Below are positions 52,541 through 61,519 of a stretch of DNA of 64,000 nt, piece by piece. Below the pieces are notes generated by a model that saw only the letters and a list, made by a program, of their open reading frames with translations, was not told where the DNA came from and did no database searches. The first letter of the stretch is position 1. Every line of letters begins with the position of its first letter. Origin of the DNA: Paenibacillus xylanexedens (GTDB lineage Bacteria > Bacillota > Bacilli > Paenibacillales > Paenibacillaceae); contig NZ_JAGIKV010000011.1 in the NCBI RefSeq assembly GCF_017874615.1, forward strand, positions 1 to 64,000. Reading direction: 5' to 3'. Both the position numbers and the translations under genes were made by a program.

Positions 52541-53925
52541 TTTCGTAATACCCCCATATAGATGATTATAAAAGTTGCCATACCCAACAGAATTAACCCG
52601 AACATCCACACCATCTTGGAACCTGTAGCACTTTTCACTGACTTGTGCAGATCAGATTCCGTATCCATGCTCATTCGTGGCGATTTGTCGGTAGTCCATT
52701 GTTCTCTGCCTTCTGTAAACAACTCACTCAGAAAGACCATACCCGGTGATTGAAAAAAGAGCTGATACGCAGAATTTCGACTAACCAATTGCTCATAAAA
52801 AGGATTAATGGCATAGGAGATTTCACTGATCCCATCCCGATTCAGATCGAGCCCCTGAAAGGAGTCCCAGTAGTTCTCCATCAGGACATTATTCGGGCTA
52901 TCCAGCGCCGAAGCTTCAATGACATTAGACACCAATTGGTTACGTGTAAACTCATTAGCTTCTGCCAGAACAAGCTGGATGCCAACAAAATTCCGAAGCA
53001 CCGCATTGTCATGGATCTCATTGCCCGATGACTCTGCAATATTCATGCCAACACGATTACCCTCCACCACATTGTTGTGAATTGAGGATTGATGCACGTC
53101 ATACAACAAAATCCCTTGAGAATGAACATTAGTACTCTGTTTGCGAAAAGAATTGCCCGATATAACCGTATTCTTGACGCCCATGATCATGGCACCTGTC
53201 ATGTTCTCTTCTCCGGTATTATCCATGACAGAAGAGCCGTCAATATACATGCAATGGATGCCGTACCTTGTATGTAACAGCCTGTTATTTTGCACAGTAG
53301 ACTTGCGACTGTTCTCCAGATAGATTCCATCCCTCATGCCGGTGATCTCATTGGCTTCAATGAAGCTATCATGGGAGTTGTACAGATCAATGCCATTGCC
53401 CTTCTGGCCACTGGAAGCAGAATCAGACCCGGCCCACGTAATGTTGTTCCGCTGAATCGTTGCCTGACTCGAATTCCGGATGATCATCCCATACCCCTGG
53501 GTCTGAATATGCAGATCCGTGATTTCACTGTTTTTCCCTTCAACCTGAATCGCTGCAGTCTGTTCATTCGTATCATGTTCAATTGTAAAACCGCTCAATT
53601 TCACCCCATCCGAGCGAATCATTATCGTAGAGGTGGCTTCCGCATTAACAACTATGACCGTAGGATCACCCTGAATGGTGATGTTTTTGTCAATCGTCAC
53701 GGGTCCAGAATAACGACCTGATGCAAGTTCAATGACTTCTCCAGGTGCAGAACGGTCAATCATAGGCTGAAGGGGAATGAGATCACGATGTCCGGAAGAG
53801 GCCATGACTGCACCGTGCGGAAGGGATAGCAGGAGCATCATCATTCCGATTAGAAAAATGAAACCTGTAACCCGACTTTTCTTACAACTGTTGAATGTAC
53901 CCAAGCCTGCCCAAGGATTACTCAT
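52537..53925 (-). CDS. nosD: Nitrous oxide reductase maturation protein NosD
   Basis: This 462-residue protein has an N-terminal signal segment (GFIFLIGMMMLLLSLPHGAV), a right-handed parallel beta-helix with repeated NxxxGIxL-type rungs (for example GIDLYNSHDSFIEANEITGM), and a C-terminal membrane anchor (MVWMFGLILLGMATFIIIYM). NosD works with NosFY to build the CuZ centre of nitrous oxide reductase. Upstream there is no nosZ; the next gene, 317 bp away, is bshB2. The ribosome site before 53925 is weak, and a short upstream frame may couple its translation. Confidence 0.9.
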   Translation of the reverse strand: MSNPWAGLGTFNSCKKSRVTGFIFLIGMMMLLLSLPHGAVMASSGHRDLIPLQPMIDRSAPGEVIELASGRYSGPVTIDKNITIQGDPTVIVVNAEATSTIMIRSDGVKLSGFTIEHDTNEQTAAIQVEGKNSEITDLHIQTQGYGMIIRNSSQATIQRNNITWAGSDSASSGQKGNGIDLYNSHDSFIEANEITGMRDGIYLENSRKSTVQNNRLLHTRYGIHCMYIDGSSVMDNTGEENMTGAMIMGVKNTVISGNSFRKQSTNVHSQGILLYDVHQSSIHNNVVEGNRVGMNIAESSGNEIHDNAVLRNFVGIQLVLAEANEFTRNQLVSNVIEASALDSPNNVLMENYWDSFQGLDLNRDGISEISYAINPFYEQLVSRNSAYQLFFQSPGMVFLSELFTEGREQWTTDKSPRMSMDTESDLHKSVKSATGSKMVWMFGLILLGMATFIIIYMGVLRK

Positions 53926-54028
53926 GATTCAAACCGCGCAATTCCGGCTTCTTGTTACAGTTGCTTATTGCTGTGGCAATGTATTCAACGGGTCTTACAT
54001 TAATCCAAAATATACGTTGGTTGTACAC
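53918..54028 (-). CDS. Possible 36-residue frame overlapping the nosD start
   Basis: A GTG at 54028 stands 6 nt after TGGAGGG and opens a 36-codon frame. Its TAA stop lies 8 nt inside nosD (ATGAGTAA). The peptide begins MYNQRIFWINVRPVEYIATA. It could couple nosD translation or be the scar of a lost upstream gene. The 317-bp gap also contains a minus-strand terminator at its left end belonging to bshB2. Weak evidence. Confidence 0.3.
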   Translation of the reverse strand: MYNQRIFWINVRPVEYIATAISNCNKKPELRGLNHE

Positions 54029-54203
54029 ACCATCCCTCCATTCCACTTAAAATCAACTCTCCATGTTCCTCATCCATTGAAGCAACGTAATAAATGAAGC
54101 GTTATCACAATCCTGATCATAGTGTACTTAAAATGATATTTATTCCATATAGCTCAATTAGGCTATAGACGCAACATTTTTGTGTCGATATTGTGATGTG
54201 AAT

Positions 54204-54228
54204 CAAAAAAAGCCGCCATATAGGCGAC
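54204..54228 (-). terminator. Terminator of bshB2
   Basis: AG-t-CGCC pairs with GGCG-g-CT, followed by TTTTTTT on the minus strand. Very similar hairpins end murB and the last gene of the window. Confidence 0.8.
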
Positions 54229-54242
54229 TTCGAAGTAATATA

Positions 54243-54917
54243 TTATTCAAATGGATAGGTCCAAAATGTTTCTCTGCCAAAACGTTTCTTGATTTCTTCA
54301 TTATTCAGCTCACGATTTCCTACAAGCTCTGCTGCCTGGAATTGTGAACGATGGGCACGAATGGACGCCATTTTTCGATCCAAAAATTCGGATACGTCAA
54401 CAAATACATCCGGTTTGCCAATGTACTGTTCCTGATTATTAGCGAACGCAACGCAGTGAACAATCGGACGTTCATCCACAGGAAGTTTAGTGATTGTACG
54501 TATAACAGCGGCTCCCGTTGCATCATGATCAGGATGAACACTGTACCCCGGATAGAACGTAATGACCAGCGTGGGGTTCAACTCTTTAAGTAGTGACATG
54601 ATGGTATCTTCCAGTAACTGTGGGTCTTCGAACTCCAGCATTTTATCGTGGAAACCCAGCATTCTCAGGTCCTGAATACCAATCGCTTCAGAAGCTTCGA
54701 TGAGTTCCTGTTTACGGATGCCAGGCAACGTCACTCGGTTGGCAAATGGAGGAATCCCCATATTGCGCCCCATCTCGCCAAGTGTTAGACAAGCATAGGT
54801 TACATGGGCACCGCCATCTATGTATTTGGCTAACGTTCCCGATACAGAGAAAGCTTCATCATCTGGATGTGGATATACCACCAAGATGCGCTCATGCTCG
54901 TTGTGTGTAGTATTCAT
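54243..54917 (-). CDS. bshB2: Bacillithiol biosynthesis deacetylase BshB2
   Basis: This 224-residue PIG-L family zinc deacetylase has the metal motif YPHPDDEAF near residue 16 and the second set VHPDHDATG near residue 126. It removes the acetyl group from GlcNAc-malate, the second step of bacillithiol synthesis. The identification rests on the fold and on the yojF gene directly upstream, the arrangement known from B. subtilis. The start at 54917 follows GGAGGATTG. Bacillithiol is the main low-molecular thiol of these bacteria, consistent with the many electrophile-responsive genes here. Confidence 0.92.
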   Translation of the reverse strand: MNTTHNEHERILVVYPHPDDEAFSVSGTLAKYIDGGAHVTYACLTLGEMGRNMGIPPFANRVTLPGIRKQELIEASEAIGIQDLRMLGFHDKMLEFEDPQLLEDTIMSLLKELNPTLVITFYPGYSVHPDHDATGAAVIRTITKLPVDERPIVHCVAFANNQEQYIGKPDVFVDVSEFLDRKMASIRAHRSQFQAAELVGNRELNNEEIKKRFGRETFWTYPFE

Positions 54918-54940
54918 GATTATTCAATCCTCCGCTTTCA

Positions 54941-55285
54941 TCAGAACATTTCTCGGCTTAATTGTAACGCCACAACTAGTTTACCCTGGCTGTCGTGACC
55001 GGCGAGAATCAGTCTTTCTTGTTCCTGCTCATCAATATGTGTAAGTCCTTCGGCGTAAAGCCATCCCTGCGTTGTTTTCAGACCAACACGGTATGGACCT
55101 GTACCTGAAATGGACCCCTGCGTATATCGTATGGCCGCATTAGTAATGAATGCCGATGCTGGATGTTTTGTACTGTCCATGTGTTGTGCGTAAGCACCTG
55201 ACGTAAGTTCTAGATGTACGTATAAGTCCTGATCAGCAAGATTATTGATCCGGAGCTGAATGTCTTGAGGTTTAATTGGTTGCAT
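54941..55285 (-). CDS. yojF: YojF (DUF1806) protein
   Basis: This 114-residue protein of the DUF1806 family has a beta-rich start (LRINNLADQDLYVHLELTSG), FITNAAIRYTQGSISGTGPY near residue 45 and a VGLKTTQGWLYAEGLTH stretch. The start at 55285 follows AAGGAGG. It is co-transcribed with bshB2, 23 bp downstream. Its exact role is unknown; the conserved pairing suggests help to the deacetylase. Confidence 0.9.
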   Translation of the reverse strand: MQPIKPQDIQLRINNLADQDLYVHLELTSGAYAQHMDSTKHPASAFITNAAIRYTQGSISGTGPYRVGLKTTQGWLYAEGLTHIDEQEQERLILAGHDSQGKLVVALQLSREMF

Positions 55286-55552
55286 AGCGGCCTCCTTGTC
55301 TAATGTAATTGTACGAATTTCATTTTAACATATCCACAAGAGAATATACATGGAGTGACCCTGTCGACCTCACATAGAGCCCTCTCATGATGATTCCAGT
55401 TTGAAAACAAGAACAGATTTGCATGGTTTTTTCTCTTTTTATTCATGGATGATAACTATATTATGAAGTGTAGGCAAAAACGCCCGTGTTGAAGAACCTT
55501 AAATCTTAAATGAATCTTGCTCCAACTTGTTTGGAAAGGAGTTTAACTCGAC

Positions 55553-56338
55553 TTGAAATCTCTAATACAACTACTTCATTTTGGCTATCATCAGGCCATG
55601 AGCTGTATATTTCCCGTAGCGATCTTTGGAACACTGGCCCTGTCCAGCGTAATTCCTATTCCTTTCCTTCATCGATATGATGCCATTCTGCTCGTATTGC
55701 TTGCTGTGCAGTACCTAATGTATCGAAGCGGCTTGGAAACCAAGGATGAAATCAAGGTCATCTGTGTATTTCACATTATTGGCCTGGTGCTAGAAATCTA
55801 TAAAGTATGGATGGGATCATGGTCATACCCTGAGCAAGCATACAGCAAAATCCTGGGTGTCCCTCTTTATAGTGGATTCATGTATGCAAGTGTAGCCAGT
55901 TTTATGTGTCAGGTGTGGCGAAGACTGCGGATGGACATGACCGGATGGCCTGGTTTTGCACCTTCGATGCTGCTCGGAGCAGCCATCTATATTAACTTTT
56001 TCACTCATCATTTTATGCCCGATTTTCGCTGGTGGCTGACGGCGCTTGTATTTATTGTCTTCTGGAAAACCTGGATTATTTACCGGGTACGAGCTACGAC
56101 CTATCGAATGCCCTTATCGCTTGCATTTATCATTGTTGGTTTCTTCATCTGGACTGCTGAGAACATCGCTACATTTTTCAATGCCTGGAAATACCCTGAT
56201 CAGCATGATGCTTGGCAACTGGTTAGCTTTAGTAAGATCAGTTCGTGGTTCTTGCTGGTCATCATCAGTGTCATCATCGTTGCGCAGCTCAAATATGTGA
56301 AAGCCAATCGAACCGCAGATGATCCAAAGTCCAGTTAA
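55553..56338 (+). CDS. DUF817 family integral membrane protein
   Basis: This 261-residue protein has seven or eight membrane helices and the family features EIYKVWMGSWSYPEQAY near residue 82 and VPLYSGFMYASVASFMCQ near residue 103. The start is TTG at 55553, with AAAGGAG 12 nt upstream, so a slightly different start is possible. It is a single-gene unit. Function unknown. The 267-bp gap before it contains AT-rich promoter-like sequence but no gene that I can support. Confidence 0.85.
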   Translation: MKSLIQLLHFGYHQAMSCIFPVAIFGTLALSSVIPIPFLHRYDAILLVLLAVQYLMYRSGLETKDEIKVICVFHIIGLVLEIYKVWMGSWSYPEQAYSKILGVPLYSGFMYASVASFMCQVWRRLRMDMTGWPGFAPSMLLGAAIYINFFTHHFMPDFRWWLTALVFIVFWKTWIIYRVRATTYRMPLSLAFIIVGFFIWTAENIATFFNAWKYPDQHDAWQLVSFSKISSWFLLVIISVIIVAQLKYVKANRTADDPKSS

Positions 56339-56467
56339 CTATTTATTCTCTAACCTTAAAACAGCAGCGATCTTAGACTCGTACCTAAAGTCTTCGAATG
56401 CCGCTGTTTTTTGCGTGGTTCTATTTGAGATTATTCAACAAATAATGAGCCAAAGCCATCTGCCTCT

Positions 56468-56908
56468 TCAATGTCTTTGTTGATTAAGAGGTATGCTCAT
56501 ATAATTCAACGCAAACTTGGATTCAACTGATTCATTAATGGAATATCCTCCACCCCATACCCATTTCCATCCGAAAATGTTCTTGCGGGTATACTCCATC
56601 TGAAGATTACTGTTGTTTTCCCGACCCTTTTTTTGTGTAAACAAAATCATGCCCCCGTCCACAGCCTCCTGATGAATGAATTGGGAGGTATAAAACTCAC
56701 CTCTAAATTCTTGAACGGCCCCTTGAGGACTGTTCGCTATAGGAATATGTATAGGTTCACTTAATCCCCAAACCTTGGATATCCGTTGATCGGCTAGCCC
56801 ACCAGCTCGTTCATTCATATACATATATGCCAAGATTGACAGGGGCGATAGTAAAATTACCATTGCAGTGATTAGCAAAATTCTCCTGTTACGCTTGATT
56901 ATCTCCAT
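56468..56908 (-). CDS. Membrane-anchored hypothetical protein
   Basis: This 146-residue protein has one N-terminal membrane helix (ILLITAMVILLSPLSILAYM) and a soluble extracellular domain of about 110 residues with three Trp in WKWVWGGGY. ATG at 56908 is chosen because AAGGAG lies 5 nt before it; a GTG two codons earlier is too close. No family recognised. It is a single-gene unit upstream of the murB terminator. Confidence 0.65.
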   Translation of the reverse strand: MEIIKRNRRILLITAMVILLSPLSILAYMYMNERAGGLADQRISKVWGLSEPIHIPIANSPQGAVQEFRGEFYTSQFIHQEAVDGGMILFTQKKGRENNSNLQMEYTRKNIFGWKWVWGGGYSINESVESKFALNYMSIPLNQQRH

Positions 56909-57005
56909 GTACACTCCTTATGATAACGATGAAATATTAAATACAATCACTCTGATATTACCATAATTAGCATATGAATTCTTTGCTCAGTATAATTCGG
57001 ACAAT

Positions 57006-57029
57006 CAAAAAAGGCCGCCAACGGCGACC
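57006..57029 (-). terminator. Terminator of murB
   Basis: GG-t-CGCC pairs with GGCG-g-CC, followed by TTTTTTG on the minus strand. Confidence 0.8.
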
Positions 57030-57049
57030 TCCTAATGATTCCAATGAAG

Positions 57050-57940
57050 TTACTCTCCCAGAAAGATTACTTCGGTTTCCAATTCAACTTGGAACGTATC
57101 ATATACTTTCTTCTGAATAAATTGGATCAGATCCATATAATCCTGGGCAGTAGCGTGATCCACATTTACGATAAAACCTGCATGCTTCATGGAGATTTCA
57201 GCACCTCCGATGCGAGTACCCTGCAAGTTACAATCCTGAATCAGTTTACCGGCAAAATATCCTTCGGGCCGTTTAAATACACTTCCACAAGAGGGGAACT
57301 CAAGCGGCTGCTTGGATTCTCTCAGGAACGTTAATTCCTTCATTTTGCTTGCAATATCTTCCTTGTTTCCTTTTTTGAGCCCGAATTCGGCCTCCAGTAT
57401 GATATAGTGATCCATCTTGAAGAGACTATTTCGATAACCAAACTTCATCTCTTCTCGCGGGATCTCCAACACTGCGCCGTCTTTGGTGATCACAGTCGCA
57501 CGTTCAACAACGTCGGCGATCTGACCGCCATAAGCACCGGCATTCATGTAAAGTGCGCCCCCCGTGCTGCCGGGAATGCCACAAGCAAACTCCAAACCGG
57601 TCAAGTTATGCTCCAAAGCAAGTCTGGATACATCAATGATATCAACGCCGCTTTGCGCAATCATGCTGTCCTCACTCACTTTAATTTGATCGAAGTGGCT
57701 AAGAGAAATCGTTACTCCCCGGATGCCCCCGTCTTTAATAATGACGTTTGAGCCTTTTCCAATGACCGTCAGAGGTAACTGATGTAAGTTGGCAATTTCC
57801 ACGATTTTAGTGATTTCGTCTATCGTTGTTGGATGGATGAGAATATCTGCGTTGCCACCTATTTTAATAAACGTGTGATTTTTTAGTGGTTCATTGAATT
57901 TCACTTTTTCCAAAGGTATCTGATGCTCAAAAATATTCAT
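57050..57940 (-). CDS. murB: UDP-N-acetylenolpyruvoylglucosamine reductase
   Basis: This 296-residue FAD enzyme reduces the enolpyruvyl group to lactate in peptidoglycan precursor synthesis. FAD contacts are visible in TFIKIGGNADILIHP near residue 23 and GKGSNVIIKDGGI near residue 61. Catalytic residues are the Arg/Tyr of FGYRNSLFK near residue 168, the Ser in PSCGSVFKRP near residue 222, and a Glu near the C-terminus (ELETEVIFLG). It lacks the extra Tyr loop, so it is a type II MurB. The start at 57940 follows AGGGAGAG. It stands alone, away from other cell-wall genes. Confidence 0.95.
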   Translation of the reverse strand: MNIFEHQIPLEKVKFNEPLKNHTFIKIGGNADILIHPTTIDEITKIVEIANLHQLPLTVIGKGSNVIIKDGGIRGVTISLSHFDQIKVSEDSMIAQSGVDIIDVSRLALEHNLTGLEFACGIPGSTGGALYMNAGAYGGQIADVVERATVITKDGAVLEIPREEMKFGYRNSLFKMDHYIILEAEFGLKKGNKEDIASKMKELTFLRESKQPLEFPSCGSVFKRPEGYFAGKLIQDCNLQGTRIGGAEISMKHAGFIVNVDHATAQDYMDLIQFIQKKVYDTFQVELETEVIFLGE

Positions 57941-58073
57941 GATTTTCTCTCCCTGAATTCATAAAGAAATGATTGCACCATCGCGAAAATGAGATGCTCC
58001 TTCTTTATTATATGCTAAATAGGAGATTTTGTTTGAATTTATGTTGTTTTCATTATAATTAATCGCATTCTCT

Positions 58074-60110
58074 TTAGATTTTGAACTTTTCCGTGAGTTC
58101 CTGAAGACGTGATGCCATCCGGGCCAGATAAGAAGAAGATGAGCTGATCTCCTGCATGGAAGCAAGCTGTTGCTCTGTTGCCGCAGATACCGTCTGTGCT
58201 CCTTCCGCCGTTTCCCGGGAAACATGAGAAATGTCCTCGATTTTCGCCACCACATGGGAGGTTTCTTGAACGATATCATCGGCCATGGTGGACACTTCGT
58301 TGGCTTTGCTGTTCACCGTATCCACGGACAAGGTGATTTCGTCAAAGAGCTGGCCCGCCGTATTCATCACGTTCATCCCTTTGGAAACTTCACCAATCGC
58401 CTCAACCATGGATTGATCCGCATGCTGGATTCCTTCGTTAATGCTGCCAATTAGTGTGGTGACTTGCTTCGCTGAATCAGCAGCTTGCTCCGCGAGTGCA
58501 CCTACTTCTCTGGCTACAACAGCAAAGCCTTTACCATGCTCACCTGCACGTGCAGCTTCAATGGACGCATTCAAAGCCAGTAAATTGGTCTGACGGGAGA
58601 TGTCCGAGATCACCTTAATGATTTGCCCGATCTCCAACGAAGTCTGAACCAGATGGTTAATGCCATCCGACACACGGTTGACGGAATGGTGGATGGTTCC
58701 CATTTGCGTCACAGCGCCATTTATAGCCTGTCCACCTTCCTTGGATTTCTCCGCAACCTGTTCTGTAGCTATAGCTGTTGCTGAGGCGTTATTGGCGATA
58801 TGACCGATTTGCTCAGCCACATGATGAATAGTACGCAGACTTTCTTCAACCAGCACGACCTGTCTATCAGTGCCTTCCGCCATCTGTTCAATCGTTGCAG
58901 CAATATGCCCTGTTGCCGTAGCACTTTGACCGGCATTAGCAGATAACTGTTCCGAAGCGGCGACCAGTTGATTAGACGAATTTTTCACCTCGGATACAAT
59001 GGAATTCAGGGAACCGACCATAAGGTTGAAGGCATCCCCCAACTGGCCCAATTCGTCATTGGAATGAATGGCTGCGATTCGGCTCAAATCTCCCCGACTG
59101 ACTTCCCCGGATACATCATTTAATGTTTTGAGCGGTTTGGTGATCGAACGCACGATCAAAATCGTCATGCCTATACCTAGCAGGGCAAACACGGCGATGA
59201 CCATTAATGTATTGTTCCAGATGGGTTTGGCTGCTTGCACGACCTCGATCGGTGAGCGATCCCCTGCGATTTTCCAGCCCGTAAGCTGATTGGTAATATA
59301 GACAAGCTTACGAGTCTCTCCTTCTCCTTCAGGAGAGCTTTGCTCAATTTGCCCGGAGTCACCCTCAAACATCGTTGTCCCGGGTCCTCCGTCACCTTGA
59401 GAGTTGTCTTGTTCTGCATCGGAAGAAGAGTTGAGCGGTGCTGCATCACCAATTTTCGCATCCTCACCCTGAGAACCTTCAGTACCCCACGGCGGATTTA
59501 CAATCATGGAGCCATTCGCACTAAAAATGATAACAAAACCGTTATCTCCAATTTTGATCTTGCCTACAGTCTCTTGCAAAGCGCTTAAATCTAGGGTTAC
59601 GGCGACGACTGACTTGCTGTCACTGGACGCTTTCGCTAAAGTCATTACCGTGTTACCCGACTGCTTCGAAGTGAACGGCTCTGTCAGAACAACCTGTCCT
59701 GGAACAGCAATCGCCTTCGTATAAAATTCGCTCTCCAGAGGTTTATCGTTGTCTGGCTGGCTCTGACTGGAAGAAGCATACACATGCTGTCCGTCGCTCT
59801 TAACGAAAATAGCTGATTCGACCTCCGAATGGTTATTGGTATAGGCTTTTAATGCGGCTTCAGGATTCGTAGATGTAATGGATTCGGCTAAGAGACCCAC
59901 ATCTGATTGTTTAGCTTGTATGTACTGGTTGACCATGCTGCTAACGAGTGATATGTCTGTGTCGGCCATGTTGGCTAGTTGTGTATCTACTTGCTGTTTG
60001 GCGGTAAGATAGGCGAATCCTCCGATAACCAGACTGGGAAGCAACAATACGATTAAAAATGATGCTACCAGACGGTTCCTGACCGTACCGATTTTTTTCT
60101 TGAATTTCAT
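58074..60110 (-). CDS. Methyl-accepting chemotaxis protein (dCACHE sensor)
   Basis: This 678-residue receptor has two membrane helices (LVASFLIVLLLPSLVIGGFA near residue 13; TLMVIAVFALLGIGMTILIV near residue 300), a double-Cache sensor between them, HAMP, and a signalling hairpin with tip [20 protein letters not shown] near residue 525. A low-complexity acidic insert around residues 220-265 (DAEQDNSQGDGGPGTTMFEG) interrupts the sensor and is unusual. The start at 60110 follows AAGGAG. It shares the general design of the receptor at 18317 but differs in the sensor. The ligand is unknown. Confidence 0.93.
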   Translation of the reverse strand: MKFKKKIGTVRNRLVASFLIVLLLPSLVIGGFAYLTAKQQVDTQLANMADTDISLVSSMVNQYIQAKQSDVGLLAESITSTNPEAALKAYTNNHSEVESAIFVKSDGQHVYASSSQSQPDNDKPLESEFYTKAIAVPGQVVLTEPFTSKQSGNTVMTLAKASSDSKSVVAVTLDLSALQETVGKIKIGDNGFVIIFSANGSMIVNPPWGTEGSQGEDAKIGDAAPLNSSSDAEQDNSQGDGGPGTTMFEGDSGQIEQSSPEGEGETRKLVYITNQLTGWKIAGDRSPIEVVQAAKPIWNNTLMVIAVFALLGIGMTILIVRSITKPLKTLNDVSGEVSRGDLSRIAAIHSNDELGQLGDAFNLMVGSLNSIVSEVKNSSNQLVAASEQLSANAGQSATATGHIAATIEQMAEGTDRQVVLVEESLRTIHHVAEQIGHIANNASATAIATEQVAEKSKEGGQAINGAVTQMGTIHHSVNRVSDGINHLVQTSLEIGQIIKVISDISRQTNLLALNASIEAARAGEHGKGFAVVAREVGALAEQAADSAKQVTTLIGSINEGIQHADQSMVEAIGEVSKGMNVMNTAGQLFDEITLSVDTVNSKANEVSTMADDIVQETSHVVAKIEDISHVSRETAEGAQTVSAATEQQLASMQEISSSSSYLARMASRLQELTEKFKI

Positions 60111-60244
60111 AGGCGTTTCTCCTTATGTATGATGTATCGTAGCTTATCCTCTATTAAACATGAAATAGATGAGAGTAGGATTAATTTCAACTTAAAGATA
60201 TATGAAAATTTTTCATGAAAATAAATATTTCCTTTCAAAAAATA

Positions 60245-60303
60245 AACAAAAAAAACGCCTTACGGAACCAGCATCTGGGCTGGATGAACACCGCAAGGCG
60301 TTT
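60245..60303 (-). terminator. Terminator of the MerR-promoter SDR gene
   Basis: AAACGCCTT-a-CGG pairs with CCG-c-AAGGCGTTT around an inner CCAGC/GCTGG, followed by T8 on the minus strand. Confidence 0.85.
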
Positions 60304-60344
60304 CTCATGCAATATCGTTATCTCGTGGACAAGTAACTACATGA

Positions 60345-61325
60345 TTATGAGAGTTCTATGTCTGTTTGAGTCAGTTTGGCCGATAGCTCCCATAAACGAA
60401 TAGCTTGCTCGGGGTCGATAGCATACTTCTTGACCCCATAGAAACCTCCATCCTCGGGAGCCAATTCACTAATGTCACAATCCTCACAATAGACACCGCC
60501 TTTTCTCTCAAGCTGAGGTGAAGTTGCTGCCCAGACTTGCGTCGCTGCACCCTGCTCAGGTGTTTTGAACGCAGGATTGGCCACTTGTCCAGATTCATCA
60601 ATCCAGCCCAGAGCAATCATTTCCTCTTTGGGCATATGACGCTGTAGTGGTGTCATAATTCCGCCTGGATGAACGGAGAAAGCCCGTATTCCGTGCTCTG
60701 CACCTCGACGATCCAGCTCAAGGCTGAATAAAATCGTTGCTGTTTTGGACTGTCCATAGGCAGGGAATTTTTCATAGCCATGTTCAAATTGGATGTCATC
60801 CCAACGAATCGGTGAGAAATGATGTCCCGCTGATGCCAAGGAAACAACACGTGCTCCCCCCTGACTAGTGAGTGCTGGCCATAACAGATTAGTCAGGGTA
60901 AAGTGGCCCAGATGATTTGTTGCAAATTGAGCTTCCCAGCCAGGACCAACCCGCGTTTCCGGGCAAGCCATGATGCCCGCATTAAGAATCAACATGTCAA
61001 TGTTCCGATCACTCGCCAGAAACCGCTCGGCAAAAGCACGAACGCTGGATAAATCAGCGAGGTCCAATGCATCTATTTCAACACCTTCCAGACCAGAAAG
61101 TGCTTCCTTCGCAACCGCTGGACGACGTGCAGTCACCACTACACGGGCTCCCGCATTAACAAGCGCACGTGTCGTCTCCAACCCGAGGCCGGAATATCCA
61201 CCCGTTACAATAGCAAGCTGTCCTGACAAGTCCAGATCTCTCAATACATCCTCCGCTGTACTGTTATGGTTGAAGCCAGAGCCTATTTTATGTTGTAAAG
61301 TTCTAATATTATTTTCCTGTGTCAT
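60345..61325 (-). CDS. SDR oxidoreductase (retinol-dehydrogenase-like), MerR-type promoter
   Basis: This 326-residue SDR has the cofactor motif IVTGGYSGLGLETTR near residue 36, LILNAGIMACP near residue 108, the catalytic Ser in VVSLASAGHH, and the catalytic pair in YGQSKTA near residue 192, as in the RDH/WWOX-like branch. ATG at 61325 is preferred, since AAGGAG lies 9 nt before it; another ATG at 61334 abuts the site. Its promoter copies the MerR-type promoter of the SDR at 4735, yet no MerR gene is adjacent. The substrate is probably a carbonyl compound. Confidence 0.92.
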   Translation of the reverse strand: MTQENNIRTLQHKIGSGFNHNSTAEDVLRDLDLSGQLAIVTGGYSGLGLETTRALVNAGARVVVTARRPAVAKEALSGLEGVEIDALDLADLSSVRAFAERFLASDRNIDMLILNAGIMACPETRVGPGWEAQFATNHLGHFTLTNLLWPALTSQGGARVVSLASAGHHFSPIRWDDIQFEHGYEKFPAYGQSKTATILFSLELDRRGAEHGIRAFSVHPGGIMTPLQRHMPKEEMIALGWIDESGQVANPAFKTPEQGAATQVWAATSPQLERKGGVYCEDCDISELAPEDGGFYGVKKYAIDPEQAIRLWELSAKLTQTDIELS

Positions 61326-61359
61326 TCTCTTCATCTCCTTGGCAATATTTCTTCTTCAA

Positions 61360-61390
61360 AGTCTACACCCTAGAGCGTACTCTAAGTCAA
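61360..61390 (-). promoter_or_regulatory. MerR-type promoter of the SDR gene
   Basis: Minus strand TTGACT (61385-61390), a 19-bp spacer and TAGACT (61360-61365). The spacer has TTAGAG-TACG-CTCTAG. The 20 bases from the -35 match the element at 4650 in 19 positions. Confidence 0.85.
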
Positions 61391-61519
61391 ATCGGTTATT
61401 ACCCATGGCAGAGACTCGGAACCCATAGGTCCAACCTATGAGTTTATCCATAATCAGTATTTCCCTTGATGCCTTTAAGTTTGTAAAATATGGAGAAAAC
61501 CTCAAGGAGTGATGAGCAC

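Noticed and set aside
53777..54097. A 106-codon plus-strand frame across the nosD start region
   Set aside because: It is antisense to nosD and has no ribosome site; nosD has clear beta-helix repeats.
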